Position numbers and translations under genes: made by a program | Source: Gammaproteobacteria bacterium | GTDB taxonomy: Bacteria; Pseudomonadota; Gammaproteobacteria; Xanthomonadales; Rhodanobacteraceae | Assembly (NCBI GenBank): GCA_021325195.1 | Contig: JAJPHQ010000032.1 | Span: forward strand, 1-64,000 | DNA length: 64,000 bases | Direction of reading: 5' to 3' | Notes under the pieces: model-generated | The model's database searches: none | Told to the model about the DNA's origin: nothing | The model's input: the letters and a program-made list of their open reading frames with translations, nothing else | Shown here: positions 26,274 through 36,375 of the stretch, in pieces | Layout: the number at the start of each line of letters is the position of its first letter | How positions within the stretch are numbered: position 1 is the first letter of the stretch

Positions 26274-27674
26274 TCAGCGTGCACCGCGTCCGAACAACAC
26301 CACCTCGACCGTCTGGATCAGGATGGCAAGGTCGAACACGAAGTTGTGGTTTTTCACGTAAAAGAGGTCGAACTTCAGTTTTTCCTCGGCATCTTCCTCC
26401 GAGGAACCGTACGGATAGCGCAGTTGAGCCCACCCGGTCAGGCCCGGTTTCACGCAGTGACGCAGCGAGTAGTAGCGGATCCGGGTGTTGAAGTCGTCCA
26501 CGAACTGCGGCCGTTCCGGACGCGGTCCGATGATGCTCATGTCGCCCTTGAGCACGTTCCAGAGCTGCGGCAGCTCGTCGAGCCGGGTCTTGCGGATGAA
26601 GCGCCCGACCCTGGTGACGCGATCATCGTTCTTGCTGGCCCAGCGCGCCACGCCGTCACGCTCGGCGTCGGTGCGCATGCTGCGGAACTTGATCACCGCA
26701 AACACCTTGCCGTTTTCGCCGACCCGTTCCTGGCGATACAGGACCGGCGCGCCGGGGCCCGATTCGAGGCGAATGGCCAGCGCGGTCAACAGCATGAACG
26801 GCCACGCCAGCAGCAGCACCAGCGCGGCGACGGTCACGTCGAAGACGCGCTTGATGGCGCGGCGCAACGGCGAAATGTTGAAACCTTCCGAAAACACCAG
26901 CCACGACGGGTTGGTGAGGTCCATCTTGATCTTGCCCGCCTCGCGCTCGACGAACTCCGCGAGCTCGGTCACCGCCACCCCGTTCTGCTTGCAGTCCAGC
27001 AGGGCCTCGACCGGAAGCGTGCCGCGGCGGTCGTCCGGCCCCACCACGATCTCGTCCACGTCGAGTTTTTGCACCCACTGGCACAAGGGGCCGTCGGGCC
27101 GCAGCAGCGCGGCAACCGGCACGGCCACGGGATCGTTGCCCACCGGTACGAAGCCCAGGATCTTGAAGCCGCGCTGGTCGGTCCGGCGGCGCATCTTGTG
27201 GAGCACTTCCGCCGCGCGCTCGCCGGCGCCCAGCATCACCACCCGCCGTTTGAACAGGTCGGCATCCACGAATTGCAGGAACAGCACCCGCAGCAAGGTC
27301 ACGGCGAGATAGCCCAGGATCAGCGCGATGCCCAGCACGCCGCGGCCGATGTAGGTGGCCGGGATGGCGTAGTACATGACCACCAGCGCCACTCCGCCCA
27401 AGCCGAAGGCCACGGCCTGACGGGTCAGCCGTCCCAGCCAGTCGGTGCGCAGATGGACCTGGTACAGGCCCAGCGCGGCCATGGACAGCACCACCATCAG
27501 CGCTACCAGCAACGCCCGCAGCCGGAGCGCGTGGCCGAACGTGAGCTGGATATCGGGAGCGCTCCAATAACGCACCACCACCGCGCCGAAGACGCAGGCC
27601 ACCAGCAGAACGAACTCCAGCGCCACCAGCAGAAGCTGCCAGCGCAGGGCGCGTTGCCGAAACAGCCTGAACAT
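26274..27674 (-). CDS. XrtA system priming sugar-phosphate transferase (TIGR03013 type)
   Basis: A 466-residue polyprenyl glycosylphosphotransferase, the first gene of the operon. There are four or five N-terminal membrane spans, then a CoA-binding-like Rossmann region (RRVVMLGAGERAAEVL). The catalytic domain at about 275-466 has PVLYRQERVGENGKVF, KFRSMRTDAE, DELPQLWNVLKGDMSIIGPR and KPGLTGWAQLRYPYG. It should start each repeat unit by moving a sugar-1-phosphate onto undecaprenyl phosphate. The ATG at 27674 has GGGAG about nine bases upstream and a leader of about 145 nt from the predicted sigma-54 start. Confidence 0.94.
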   Translation of the reverse strand: MFRLFRQRALRWQLLLVALEFVLLVACVFGAVVVRYWSAPDIQLTFGHALRLRALLVALMVVLSMAALGLYQVHLRTDWLGRLTRQAVAFGLGGVALVVMYYAIPATYIGRGVLGIALILGYLAVTLLRVLFLQFVDADLFKRRVVMLGAGERAAEVLHKMRRRTDQRGFKILGFVPVGNDPVAVPVAALLRPDGPLCQWVQKLDVDEIVVGPDDRRGTLPVEALLDCKQNGVAVTELAEFVEREAGKIKMDLTNPSWLVFSEGFNISPLRRAIKRVFDVTVAALVLLLAWPFMLLTALAIRLESGPGAPVLYRQERVGENGKVFAVIKFRSMRTDAERDGVARWASKNDDRVTRVGRFIRKTRLDELPQLWNVLKGDMSIIGPRPERPQFVDDFNTRIRYYSLRHCVKPGLTGWAQLRYPYGSSEEDAEEKLKFDLFYVKNHNFVFDLAILIQTVEVVLFGRGAR

Positions 27675-27793
27675 CGGAGAGACTCCCTTCCGTCCCGCCG
27701 CTCGGCGACGGGCTCGTGTCAGGTGGTGCCAAACCGGGCAAGCTGCGGGCAGTCCAACGGCCGCCGCGCGCGCCCAAACCGGCGAGGCTAGAG

Positions 27794-27809
27794 TGTGACT
27801 TAGTTCACA
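27794..27809. promoter_or_regulatory. Perfect CRP/Clp-type palindrome
   Basis: TGTGA-CTTAGT-TCACA is an exact match to the TGTGA-N6-TCACA consensus of CRP and of its xanthomonad homologue Clp. It is centred about 18 bases downstream of the start predicted for the sigma-54 promoter, a position more typical of repression than of class I/II activation. Binding is not shown. Confidence 0.7.
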
Positions 27810-27828
27810 TTTTTACGCCAGTAACCTT

Positions 27829-27846
27829 ATGCAAATCACGTGCCGC
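27829..27846 (-). promoter_or_regulatory. Sigma-54 (RpoN) promoter of the exopolysaccharide/XrtA operon
   Basis: On the minus strand the sequence reads CGGCACGTGATTTGCA. It has GG and GC exactly ten bases apart and matches the TGGCACG-N4-TTGCW consensus at all but the first base. Transcription would start near 27819 and run into the priming transferase gene. Exosortase A loci in other bacteria are known to be controlled by PrsK/PrsR with sigma-54; no prsK or prsR is in this window. Confidence 0.8.
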
Positions 27847-27870
27847 AATCTTCTCGAGCTGGACTCACCC

Positions 27871-27883
27871 ATGTGAACCACAT
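27871..27883. promoter_or_regulatory. Short palindrome upstream of the sigma-54 promoter
   Basis: ATGTG-AAC-CACAT is a perfect 5-bp inverted repeat about 25 bp upstream of the predicted -24 element. It might be a regulator site, but so short a repeat can arise by chance. Confidence 0.25.
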
Positions 27884-28005
27884 CCAAGCAAGCACCACGC
27901 CACCGCGTTCCTCCGGGACTCCGGGGCCGGTCTCGATGCCTTGAGCTGAACGGCCAAGTGTTTGATATCAAAGGCAGCAGTGTCTCGAATCTCGAATGAA
28001 AGAAA

Positions 28006-28030
28006 ATTCCGATTCGTCCGGAATCGGAAT
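28006..28030. promoter_or_regulatory. 10-bp inverted repeat, possible enhancer site
   Basis: ATTCCGATTC and GAATCGGAAT form a perfect 10-bp inverted repeat around GTCCG. It lies about 170 bp upstream of the sigma-54 promoter, the distance at which enhancer-binding activators such as PrsR usually sit. It is also in the region upstream of glmS, so it could belong to that gene or be a transcript hairpin. Confidence 0.4.
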
Positions 28031-28204
28031 GGCGTGTATCTTGCTGGCCTTCGTCGTCGCCTCTCGGCCCGAATGGCGCCGGCGGTGGAACCCCTCGAGA
28101 CCAGACGGGCCATCCACCTTTGCAAAACCCAAGGCCCGACGGGATTTGCGGGTGCAGCGGACTCGGGGTCGGGCCGAAAATCGTCCAGTGACCGGGAGCT
28201 TTTC

Positions 28205-30037
<1,833 letters not shown>

Positions 30038-30135
30038 ACAACGCCCTGGTCGGCAAGCTGGTGGCAAAGGCCAAGCCGGTTTTCAACGCGCGTGTGCGTT
30101 GAGCGGATTGGCAGCGACGTGGCAGTGAATCTTCC

Positions 30136-30170
30136 CCTCTTTCCCGAGAAAATCACTCGGGAAAGGAGGG
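30136..30170 (+). terminator. Strong hairpin after glmS (terminator-like, no U tract)
   Basis: TTTCCCGAG and CTCGGGAAA pair perfectly across AAAATCA, and the stem extends outward as a CCCTC/GAGGG-like arm with one wobble and one mismatch, about 15 bp in all. It lies 100 bp after glmS. No T-run follows, so it may be a processing or stabilising hairpin instead of an intrinsic terminator. Confidence 0.45.
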
Positions 30171-30268
30171 AGCAAAACGGCGCGAAGCCGTCGGAAAACC
30201 TTACATTTTCCAATGAGAAGCCGACCGGCGTGACGACCAATTTATTGATTTACAACTTATTCCCGTTC

Positions 30269-30284
30269 CGGCATGGATTGTGCT
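30269..30284 (+). promoter_or_regulatory. Sigma-54-like promoter of the PEP-CTERM protein gene
   Basis: CGGCATGGATTGTGCT has the invariant GG and GC ten bases apart and matches nine of the twelve defined bases of TGGCACG-N4-TTGCW. Transcription would start near 30295, about 35 nt before the ATG at 30331. It is a weaker match than the operon promoter, but both use the same class of signal. Confidence 0.6.
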
Positions 30285-30330
30285 TAAAGGTGTATGCCGG
30301 GGATGCCAATCATTGCAAGGGGTACTTCGT

Positions 30331-31071
30331 ATGAATCGGACGACAAGGCGTTTGGGTACGGCAGTCCTCGCAGGACTGTTCGCTACCGCAGCGCTCGGTA
30401 CCGCACACGCAACGATCATCACCTTCGTCGGGCAGGATGATGGTGCGCCGACGACGGGTCCGTTTCCCAACTCAGCCGCCGCCCAGGCGAGCTTCCTCGC
30501 AGCGGCGTCCGCGTTCGGCGCCACCCACACGATCACCTACGAGAGTCTGGCGACCGGCTTCTATTCACCCATCGCCGCCGCGCCAGGGGTGTCGATCGCC
30601 CTGAACGCCTCGAATTACGGGTCCGGATTTTCGGGGATCAACAACACCACACTGGGCAACCTGTACGGCTTCAATACCACACCCGGTGGCAGCCAGTGGC
30701 TCGGCTTTCCCGGAGGTTCGGCCACTTTCACCTTTGCCTCGCCGACGTATTCGTTCGGGACGTTCCTGACCGGTCTGCAGCAGTACTTCAGCGGCACGGA
30801 CGACCTCCAGATCACCTTCAACGACGGGACCAGTCAGGTTCTCACGCCGCCGATCAACGTGAATGGCGGGGCCGAGTATTTCGGCTTCACCGATACTTCG
30901 CCGTTCACCTCCCTCACGCTGACCAACTTGTCCGGCGACGCCTGGGGCATCGACGACACGACCTTCAACGGGCCCTCGACCTCGGTGCCGGAGCCCGGTT
31001 CCCTGGGCTTGTTGGGCCTGGGAGCGCTACTGATCGGCGGATTGGTGACCTTGCGTCGCCGGTTTGCGTGA
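30331..31071 (+). CDS. PEP-CTERM sorting-signal protein
   Basis: A 246-residue exported protein. An N-terminal signal peptide (RLGTAVLAGLFATAALGT, cut near AHA-T) precedes a Thr/Ser/Gly/Phe-rich beta-sandwich-like body. A complete PEP-CTERM tail occupies residues 219-246: VPEP, a hydrophobic span (LGLLGLGALLIGGLVTL) and the basic end RRRFA. It should be exported by Sec, held at the inner membrane by the tail, cleaved by the XrtA exosortase encoded in this window, and then released or attached outside. The start is ATG 30331 with AAGGGG nine bases upstream. It stands alone, with its own sigma-54-like promoter. The body has no enzyme motif that I recognise. Confidence 0.94.
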   Translation: MNRTTRRLGTAVLAGLFATAALGTAHATIITFVGQDDGAPTTGPFPNSAAAQASFLAAASAFGATHTITYESLATGFYSPIAAAPGVSIALNASNYGSGFSGINNTTLGNLYGFNTTPGGSQWLGFPGGSATFTFASPTYSFGTFLTGLQQYFSGTDDLQITFNDGTSQVLTPPINVNGGAEYFGFTDTSPFTSLTLTNLSGDAWGIDDTTFNGPSTSVPEPGSLGLLGLGALLIGGLVTLRRRFA

Positions 31072-31097
31072 AGCCTTTGTTCATTCGGCTTTGATGC

Positions 31098-31125
31098 ACA
31101 CAACTCCCGTCGCCGGGAGTTGTGT
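31098..31125. terminator. Hairpin between convergent genes
   Basis: ACACAACTCCCG and CGGGAGTTGTGT form a perfect 12-bp stem with loop TCGC, 27 bp after the PEP-CTERM gene and 87 bp from the end of the convergent dehydratase gene. No clear T-run follows on either strand; the position suggests a shared transcription end. Confidence 0.55.
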
Positions 31126-31211
31126 CCTCGCCCGGGCGCGCACCACCGGCACCGGGGTCGGCGGTGGAAGGCCTTCGCGCGCCTTGCCGCTGTCAAGCGG
31201 GTTCTTTCGGT

Positions 31212-32180
31212 TCAACCCGGGGCGCCTTGGAAGGGAATTGCGTCCAGATCGACGTTACCCCCCGACAACACGAGGCCGACGTGCCGTCCGGCAAAGCGTT
31301 CACGCTGCCGCAGCAGCGCAGCCAGCACGATCGCGGAAGACGGCTCGACGGTCTGCTTCAGTTCCGTCCACAGGAGGCGCATCGCGGCCACGGTGTCCTC
31401 GTCCGGAACCGGAATCACCTCGACGCGGTGCTCGCGCAGCAGCGCGAAGTTGGGCGCCCCGATCGTCGCGCGCAGGCCATCGCAAATCGTGCTGGGCTGG
31501 ATGTCGGTGACGCGCTCGCCGCGCCGCATGGATTGATACGCATCGTCGGCGCCGGCGGGCTCGGCCACGACCAGCGGCGTGTCCGGCATCAGCGCGCGCA
31601 GGGCGATCGCGCACCCCGACGCCAGCCCGCCGCCGCCGACCGGCGTGATCACCACGTCGAGGCCGGCAACCTGCTGCAGCAGTTCCGGCACGATCGTGCC
31701 CTGACCCGCGATCACCCGCGCGTCGGCATACGGATGCACCAGCGCGGCGCCGGTTTCGCGTTGCACCTTCGCGCAGGTTTCCTCGCGCGCGGCCAGCGTG
31801 GCTGCGCAGCGATGCAGGATGCCGCCGGCGCGCTCGATGTTGGCGAGCTTGGCCGCGACCGCGCCTTCCGGCACCACGATGTGCGCGGGAATGCCGCGCG
31901 TCCGCGCCGCCAGCGCCAGCGCCGTGCCGTGATTGCCCGATGAATGTGTCACCACGCCGCGTCTTGCTTCCCCGCCGGTCAGCGACCACACCGCATTGCA
32001 CGCGCCCCGGAACTTGAACGCGCCGCCACGCTGCAGGTGTTCGCACTTGAAGAACAGTTCTGCGCCGGCCAGCGCATCCAGTTCGGGGGAAGCGAGCACC
32101 GGCGTCACCTGCGCGTGCGGCGCGATGCGCGCGGCCGCGCTGCGGATGTCGGCCAGCGTCGGCGGAACGAATTCGCTCAT
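31212..32180 (-). CDS. PLP-dependent threonine/serine dehydratase (or serine racemase-like)
   Basis: A 322-residue fold-type II PLP enzyme. The Schiff-base lysine is Lys56 in GGAFKFRGACNA. The substrate loop is SSGNHGTALA, the phosphate-binding glycine loop is PVGGGGLASG, and the C-terminal PLP pocket is LSGGNVDLDAI. It lacks the ACT-like regulatory domain of biosynthetic IlvA, so it is the short catabolic threonine/serine dehydratase type, making 2-oxobutyrate or pyruvate and ammonia. Serine racemase activity cannot be excluded. The ATG at 32180 stands divergent to pepN. Confidence 0.9.
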   Translation of the reverse strand: MSEFVPPTLADIRSAAARIAPHAQVTPVLASPELDALAGAELFFKCEHLQRGGAFKFRGACNAVWSLTGGEARRGVVTHSSGNHGTALALAARTRGIPAHIVVPEGAVAAKLANIERAGGILHRCAATLAAREETCAKVQRETGAALVHPYADARVIAGQGTIVPELLQQVAGLDVVITPVGGGGLASGCAIALRALMPDTPLVVAEPAGADDAYQSMRRGERVTDIQPSTICDGLRATIGAPNFALLREHRVEVIPVPDEDTVAAMRLLWTELKQTVEPSSAIVLAALLRQRERFAGRHVGLVLSGGNVDLDAIPFQGAPG

Positions 32181-32267
32181 GGATTGCGCGGCTCGCGGAA
32201 GCTCGAAACGCGCATTGTGACATCATCGTGCGGCGGGGCAGCCGCGGCCCGCTGATAAACTGTCGGG

Positions 32268-34967
32268 ATGAATGCGCATCCCGCCGCCGAGCCGGCGGCT
32301 GCCAACGGGGTCATCCGGCTCGTCGATTACCGTCCGCCCGCATGGCGCGTCACCCGCGCCGAATTGCTGTTCGATCTCGATCCCGGCGCCACACTCGTCC
32401 ATTCGAAACTCGCGCTGCAACGCGACCCCGCGCAGCACGCGCCGCTGCGCCTGGACGGCGAGGACCTGGAGCTGCTGGAAGTGCGTCTCGACGGACACGT
32501 CCTGAAGGCGGACCAATACCGGCTGGACGCGCGCGCCCTGACCATTCCGGCTGCGCGCGACGGCAGCGTGCTGGAAACCCGGGTGCGGATCGAACCCGCA
32601 CGCAACACCCGGCTTTCCGGGTTGTATCTCTCGGGTTCACGCGAGCGTGGCTTTCTGCTGACCCAGTGCGAGGCGGAAGGCTTCCGCCGGATCACGTTCT
32701 TTCCCGACCGCCCCGACGTGCTGGCGCGTTACGACGTGACCCTGCGCGCCGACCGCGCGCGCTTTCCGGTGCTGCTGGCGGGCGGCGACGAGGCTGGTTC
32801 CGGCGAATTGCCGGACGGCCGTCACTGGGCGCGCTTCGTCGATGCACATCCCAAGCCCAGCTACCTGTTCGCGTTGGTGGCAGGCCATCTGGAAAAAATC
32901 GGGCGCGCTTATCGCACCGCCGACGGCCGTGCCGTCATGTTGCGGATCTACGCCGAAGCCGATGCGATCGGCCGCTGCCGTTACGCGATGGACGCACTGG
33001 AGCGCGCGATGCGCTGGGACGAGCAAGCCTACGGCCGCAATTATGACCTCGCGGTGTTCAACATCGTCGCCACCCACGACTTCAACATGGGCGCGATGGA
33101 GAACAAGGGTCTCAACATCTTCAACAGCAAATGCCTGCTGGCCGACCCGGACACCACCACGGACGACGAATACCGCCGGATCGAGGCGGTGGTGGGACAC
33201 GAATATTTCCACAACTGGAGCGGCAACCGCGTCACCCTGCGCGACTGGTTCCAGTTGTCGCTGAAGGAAGGATTCACCGTGTTCCGCGAGCAGAGCTTCT
33301 GCGCGGACATGCACTCGGCGGCACTGCAGCGGATCGAGGACGTGGCGATGCTGCGTCGCACCCAGTTCCCCGAGGACGCGGGTCCGCTGGCGCATCCGGT
33401 GCGGCCTCCCGAATACAAGGCCATCGGCAATTTCTACACCGCGACGGTGTACGAGAAGGGTGCGGAACTGATCCGGATGATTGCAGGCCGTCTTGGCAAG
33501 CAAGGTTTCCGGCGCGGCACCGATCTCTATTTTTCGCGGTTCGACGGACAGGCCGTCACCATCGAGGATCTGCTGGCCGCGCTGGGCGAAGCGAACGGCC
33601 TTGATCTTTCGCCTTACCTCGCCTGGTACGAACAGGCCGGCACGCCGGTGCTGACGGCGCGCGGTGAATACGACCGCGCGTCCCGGCGTTACGCGTTGAC
33701 CTTGTCGCAACACACCGCGCCGACACCGGGCCAGCCGCACAAGCGGCCGCTGCCGATTCCGGTCAACGTGGCGCTGTTCGCGGGCGACGGCGCGCCCTTG
33801 CCGCTGCGGCTCGAAGGCGACCATGCATCCGTCGGCACGCAGCGCGTGCTTGAACTGACGGCCGCCGAACAACGCTTCGTGTTCCGCGACATCCCTGGCG
33901 AACCGGTGCCCTCGCTGCTGCGGGGCTTCTCGGCGCCGGTGCGGGTCACGTTCGATTACACGCCCGCGCAGCTGGCACTGCTGGTGCAGCACGAAACCGA
34001 AGGTTACGACCGCTGGAACGCCGCGCAGCAACTGGCTGGCCGCGCCTTCGACGAACTGTTCGGCGGCGGCCCGGCACGCGAATCCGTCAACGCATGGCTG
34101 GATGCGCTGGCGAAGCTGTTCGAGACGCGCGCCGGCGCGGGCGACCTCGCGCTGCTGGCCGAACTGCTGGCGCCGCCGTCCGCCGTCGAACTGGGCGCGC
34201 GCCACGATCCGCTCGATCCCGATGCCGTGCATCGGGCCCGCGAGGCGCTGGAAAATGCGCTGGCGAAGCGGCTCGGTGCCGCGCTGTCCGGCGCCTACCG
34301 GGAACTCCACGCCGGCGAATCTGGCGAACTTTCGCAAGCCGCCGCCGCACGGCGCCGTTTGAAGAACCGGGTGCAGGCACTGTTGCTGCGTTGCGATCCT
34401 GCATCCGGCGCCGAACTCGCGTTCGCGCAATTCCGCGCTGCGTGCGGCATGACCGACCGTCTTGCGGCGCTCGCCGCGCTGGTGCGCTTCGACGCGCCGC
34501 AGGCGGCCGAGGCGCTGCGGCTCTACCGGGTGCGCTTCGACGGTGATCCGTTGGCGCTGGACAAGTGGTTCACGCTGCAGGCCACACGGCCGGTCCACGC
34601 GGCCCTGGAAAGGGTGCGGGAGCTGGAACGGGATCCGGCCTTCTCGCTGGCCAATCCCAACCGGGTGCAGGCGCTGCTGGGTGCCTTCGCGCGCGCCAAT
34701 CCGGTTGGTTTCCATCGTCCGGACGGCGGCGGCTACCGCCATTTTGCCGTCAATCTGATCGAAATCGACGCCCGCAATCCGCAACTGGCGGCGCGGCTGG
34801 CCAAGGCTTTCGAGGAATGGCCGCGGCTGGAATCCGGCCGCCGCGGCTTGGCCCGCGACAGCCTGCAGCAAATGGCCTCACGCTCGGCGAATTCGCCCGA
34901 TCTGGCAGAAATCCTCACCCGGATGCTGGCCGCCGGCGGGGACGCCGCACAGCCGGCCCGGCGCTGA
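32268..34967 (+). CDS. pepN: Aminopeptidase N (M1 zinc metallopeptidase)
   Basis: An 899-residue protein close to the length of E. coli PepN (870). It removes N-terminal residues, preferably Ala and other neutral or basic ones, from cytosolic peptides. The exopeptidase motif GAMEN is at 275-279 and the zinc site is HEYFH (311-315) with Glu334 in LKEGF. The N-terminal DUF-like beta domain starts at VIRLVDYRPPAWRV, and a C-terminal alpha solenoid follows (YRVRFDGDPLALDKWFTLQA, FEEWPRLESGRRGL). The ATG at 32268 has GGG a few bases upstream. No signal peptide, as expected. Confidence 0.96.
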   Translation: MNAHPAAEPAAANGVIRLVDYRPPAWRVTRAELLFDLDPGATLVHSKLALQRDPAQHAPLRLDGEDLELLEVRLDGHVLKADQYRLDARALTIPAARDGSVLETRVRIEPARNTRLSGLYLSGSRERGFLLTQCEAEGFRRITFFPDRPDVLARYDVTLRADRARFPVLLAGGDEAGSGELPDGRHWARFVDAHPKPSYLFALVAGHLEKIGRAYRTADGRAVMLRIYAEADAIGRCRYAMDALERAMRWDEQAYGRNYDLAVFNIVATHDFNMGAMENKGLNIFNSKCLLADPDTTTDDEYRRIEAVVGHEYFHNWSGNRVTLRDWFQLSLKEGFTVFREQSFCADMHSAALQRIEDVAMLRRTQFPEDAGPLAHPVRPPEYKAIGNFYTATVYEKGAELIRMIAGRLGKQGFRRGTDLYFSRFDGQAVTIEDLLAALGEANGLDLSPYLAWYEQAGTPVLTARGEYDRASRRYALTLSQHTAPTPGQPHKRPLPIPVNVALFAGDGAPLPLRLEGDHASVGTQRVLELTAAEQRFVFRDIPGEPVPSLLRGFSAPVRVTFDYTPAQLALLVQHETEGYDRWNAAQQLAGRAFDELFGGGPARESVNAWLDALAKLFETRAGAGDLALLAELLAPPSAVELGARHDPLDPDAVHRAREALENALAKRLGAALSGAYRELHAGESGELSQAAAARRRLKNRVQALLLRCDPASGAELAFAQFRAACGMTDRLAALAALVRFDAPQAAEALRLYRVRFDGDPLALDKWFTLQATRPVHAALERVRELERDPAFSLANPNRVQALLGAFARANPVGFHRPDGGGYRHFAVNLIEIDARNPQLAARLAKAFEEWPRLESGRRGLARDSLQQMASRSANSPDLAEILTRMLAAGGDAAQPARR

Positions 34968-35618
34968 ACAGCATGGCGGATGGCGGCGTCGCGTGACGGC
35001 GCCCGCCCTGCGCGGCACGCGAGAGAGGGGCGGTCATGCCGTGCATCACGAGCCGGTTACGCTTTTGCGGAGACGGATGGCAATGGCGGCCATTATTCCG
35101 GAAACGGTGATGACGACGGTTATTGCGGGGCCTCATTGATTACGAGACGATTATGATGATGACGACCCGCAATCAAGCCCTGGTTTCGTCCGGACCGGTT
35201 ATTGCGAATGGCCGTAAGGCGGTTATTACCAACGCGGTTACCGGCGCCGTCCCCGGCAGTACCGGAATCCACGGGCCGACTCGCCGCAACCGTGACGCAA
35301 CCCCGACCATCCGCGCGTGCCGCATGCACCATTCGGCGTGATGCGCGACAACGTGGCATGCGTGCGTCACGCTGGATGCAGCCTGCCGGATACTACGCCC
35401 GCGCCATGCCTCGTCCCCGTTCCGGTCATCGAACCGGGCGCCTTTCCACGCTGCGCCGGCCGTGGCCGCGCCGCCACGTGCCCTAGCGGACCACCTGCGT
35501 CCGATACCCTGATACCGGCTTCCCACAACGCAAAAGCGGCCACGTGGGCCGCTTTGCCTGCTTCCTGGTTTTGCATCGCTTCCGCTTCGGGCCTGTTCGG
35601 CTCGCGGACAGCGGCATC
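34968..35618. other. 650-bp gap without a convincing gene, with degenerate short repeats
   Basis: No family-like reading frame is visible. Between about 35070 and 35260 the sequence is less GC-rich than its surroundings and repeats GGTTATT-type words (CGGTTATTGCG near 35110, CCGGTTATTGCGAATGG near 35198, GCGGTTATTACC near 35219). In one minus-strand frame these produce recurring Asn-Asn-Arg. It could be a decayed gene, a short-repeat element or a structured RNA; I cannot tell which. Confidence 0.5.
35533..35555 (-). terminator. Intrinsic terminator of the 66-residue protein gene
   Basis: AAAGCGGCC and GGCCGCTTT form a 9-bp stem around ACGTG. Read on the minus strand the stem ends in TTTT, about 65 bp after the stop of the small gene at 35619. 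Confidence 0.65.
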
Positions 35619-35819
35619 TCACGTGCGCAGATTGGCGAGCACCTGACCCAGTTCCTGCAAATGCTGCTCGATCGGTTGCAGCAGCGCGGTCTGCGATTCG
35701 GCCGGACAGGTGTTGCGGATTTCCTCGACCTTCAGTTCCAGCTTGCCGATCTCGATCAGCGTGTCATGGTGCCTGCGCACCAGTTCGAATTCCTCGTTGC
35801 CGATCAGTTCGTAACTCAT
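35619..35819 (-). CDS. Small conserved-looking protein of unknown function (66 aa)
   Basis: A 66-residue acidic, soluble, helix-rich protein. Heptad-like spacing of Leu/Ile (IGKLELKVEEI, LQPIEQHLQELGQVL) suggests a small coiled coil or helical hairpin. There is a single Cys (NTCPAE) and no membrane span. I regard it as real because the ATG at 35819 follows GGGGATGGAA, the composition is protein-like, and a terminator lies directly downstream. The function is unknown. It stands as a one-gene unit, opposite in direction to mnmG. Confidence 0.6.
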   Translation of the reverse strand: MSYELIGNEEFELVRRHHDTLIEIGKLELKVEEIRNTCPAESQTALLQPIEQHLQELGQVLANLRT

Positions 35820-36375
35820 GACGCGTTTCCATCCCCTGTTTGATTGACGCCTCCCGATTTATTGCACGTGCCATGCCAGATCCATGAAATGTGATCCAGT
35901 TGGCAGAATCTTCATGACAGACGTGAGACACCCTCGCGCACGCAAAGCGCGCCATGTTTTTTAACGTGACATTCATCCTGTTCCGCTGATACTCTGGACG
36001 CACAAACGGGGCCGCATCACGCGATGTGGCCCGTGTTCCGCACCAGCAGCAAAAATCTGCGCCGCAAGAACTCACGTTTCTGGCGCCCGGCATACGGTCT
36101 TCCTGGATTCCCCCTGTTCCTGACGACCGCCGGGCGTCAGTTCTTGCCCGGCATCCGGGAATCCACGCGGGTGCCTGTTGTGCGTCTCCCGCCGGCGCGC
36201 GGCCGGCCCCTGAATTCCGACCTTGGCGTGCTCGCGGTCGCCATGCGCCGGCGGGAGTGCGATCTGATACAAGCACGACGCATGCCAACCGCTGTCGCGG
36301 CTGGCGACAAGTTCGTAAAATGTGATGGAATCGACGCGGTTTCGGGCGTCGGAACGCTGGGGTCTGACGGTTCTC
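35820..36375. other. 555-bp gap upstream of mnmG
   Basis: No gene is supported here. A hairpin at 36009-36032 (GGGCCGCATC / GATGTGGCCC with one G-T pair) may be a transcript structure. Around 36110-36170 there are imperfect GGATTCCCC / GGGAATCC words like those of common short palindromic repeats, but they are not well enough conserved to call an element. Confidence 0.45.

Noticed and set aside
30306..30320. A second possible sigma-54 -12 element (ATTGCAAG) before the PEP-CTERM gene
   Set aside because: No GG lies ten bases before its GC; the element at 30269-30284 has the right spacing.
32637..34871. 744-codon minus-strand open frame
   Set aside because: Antisense shadow of pepN, whose zinc site and GAMEN motif are unmistakable.
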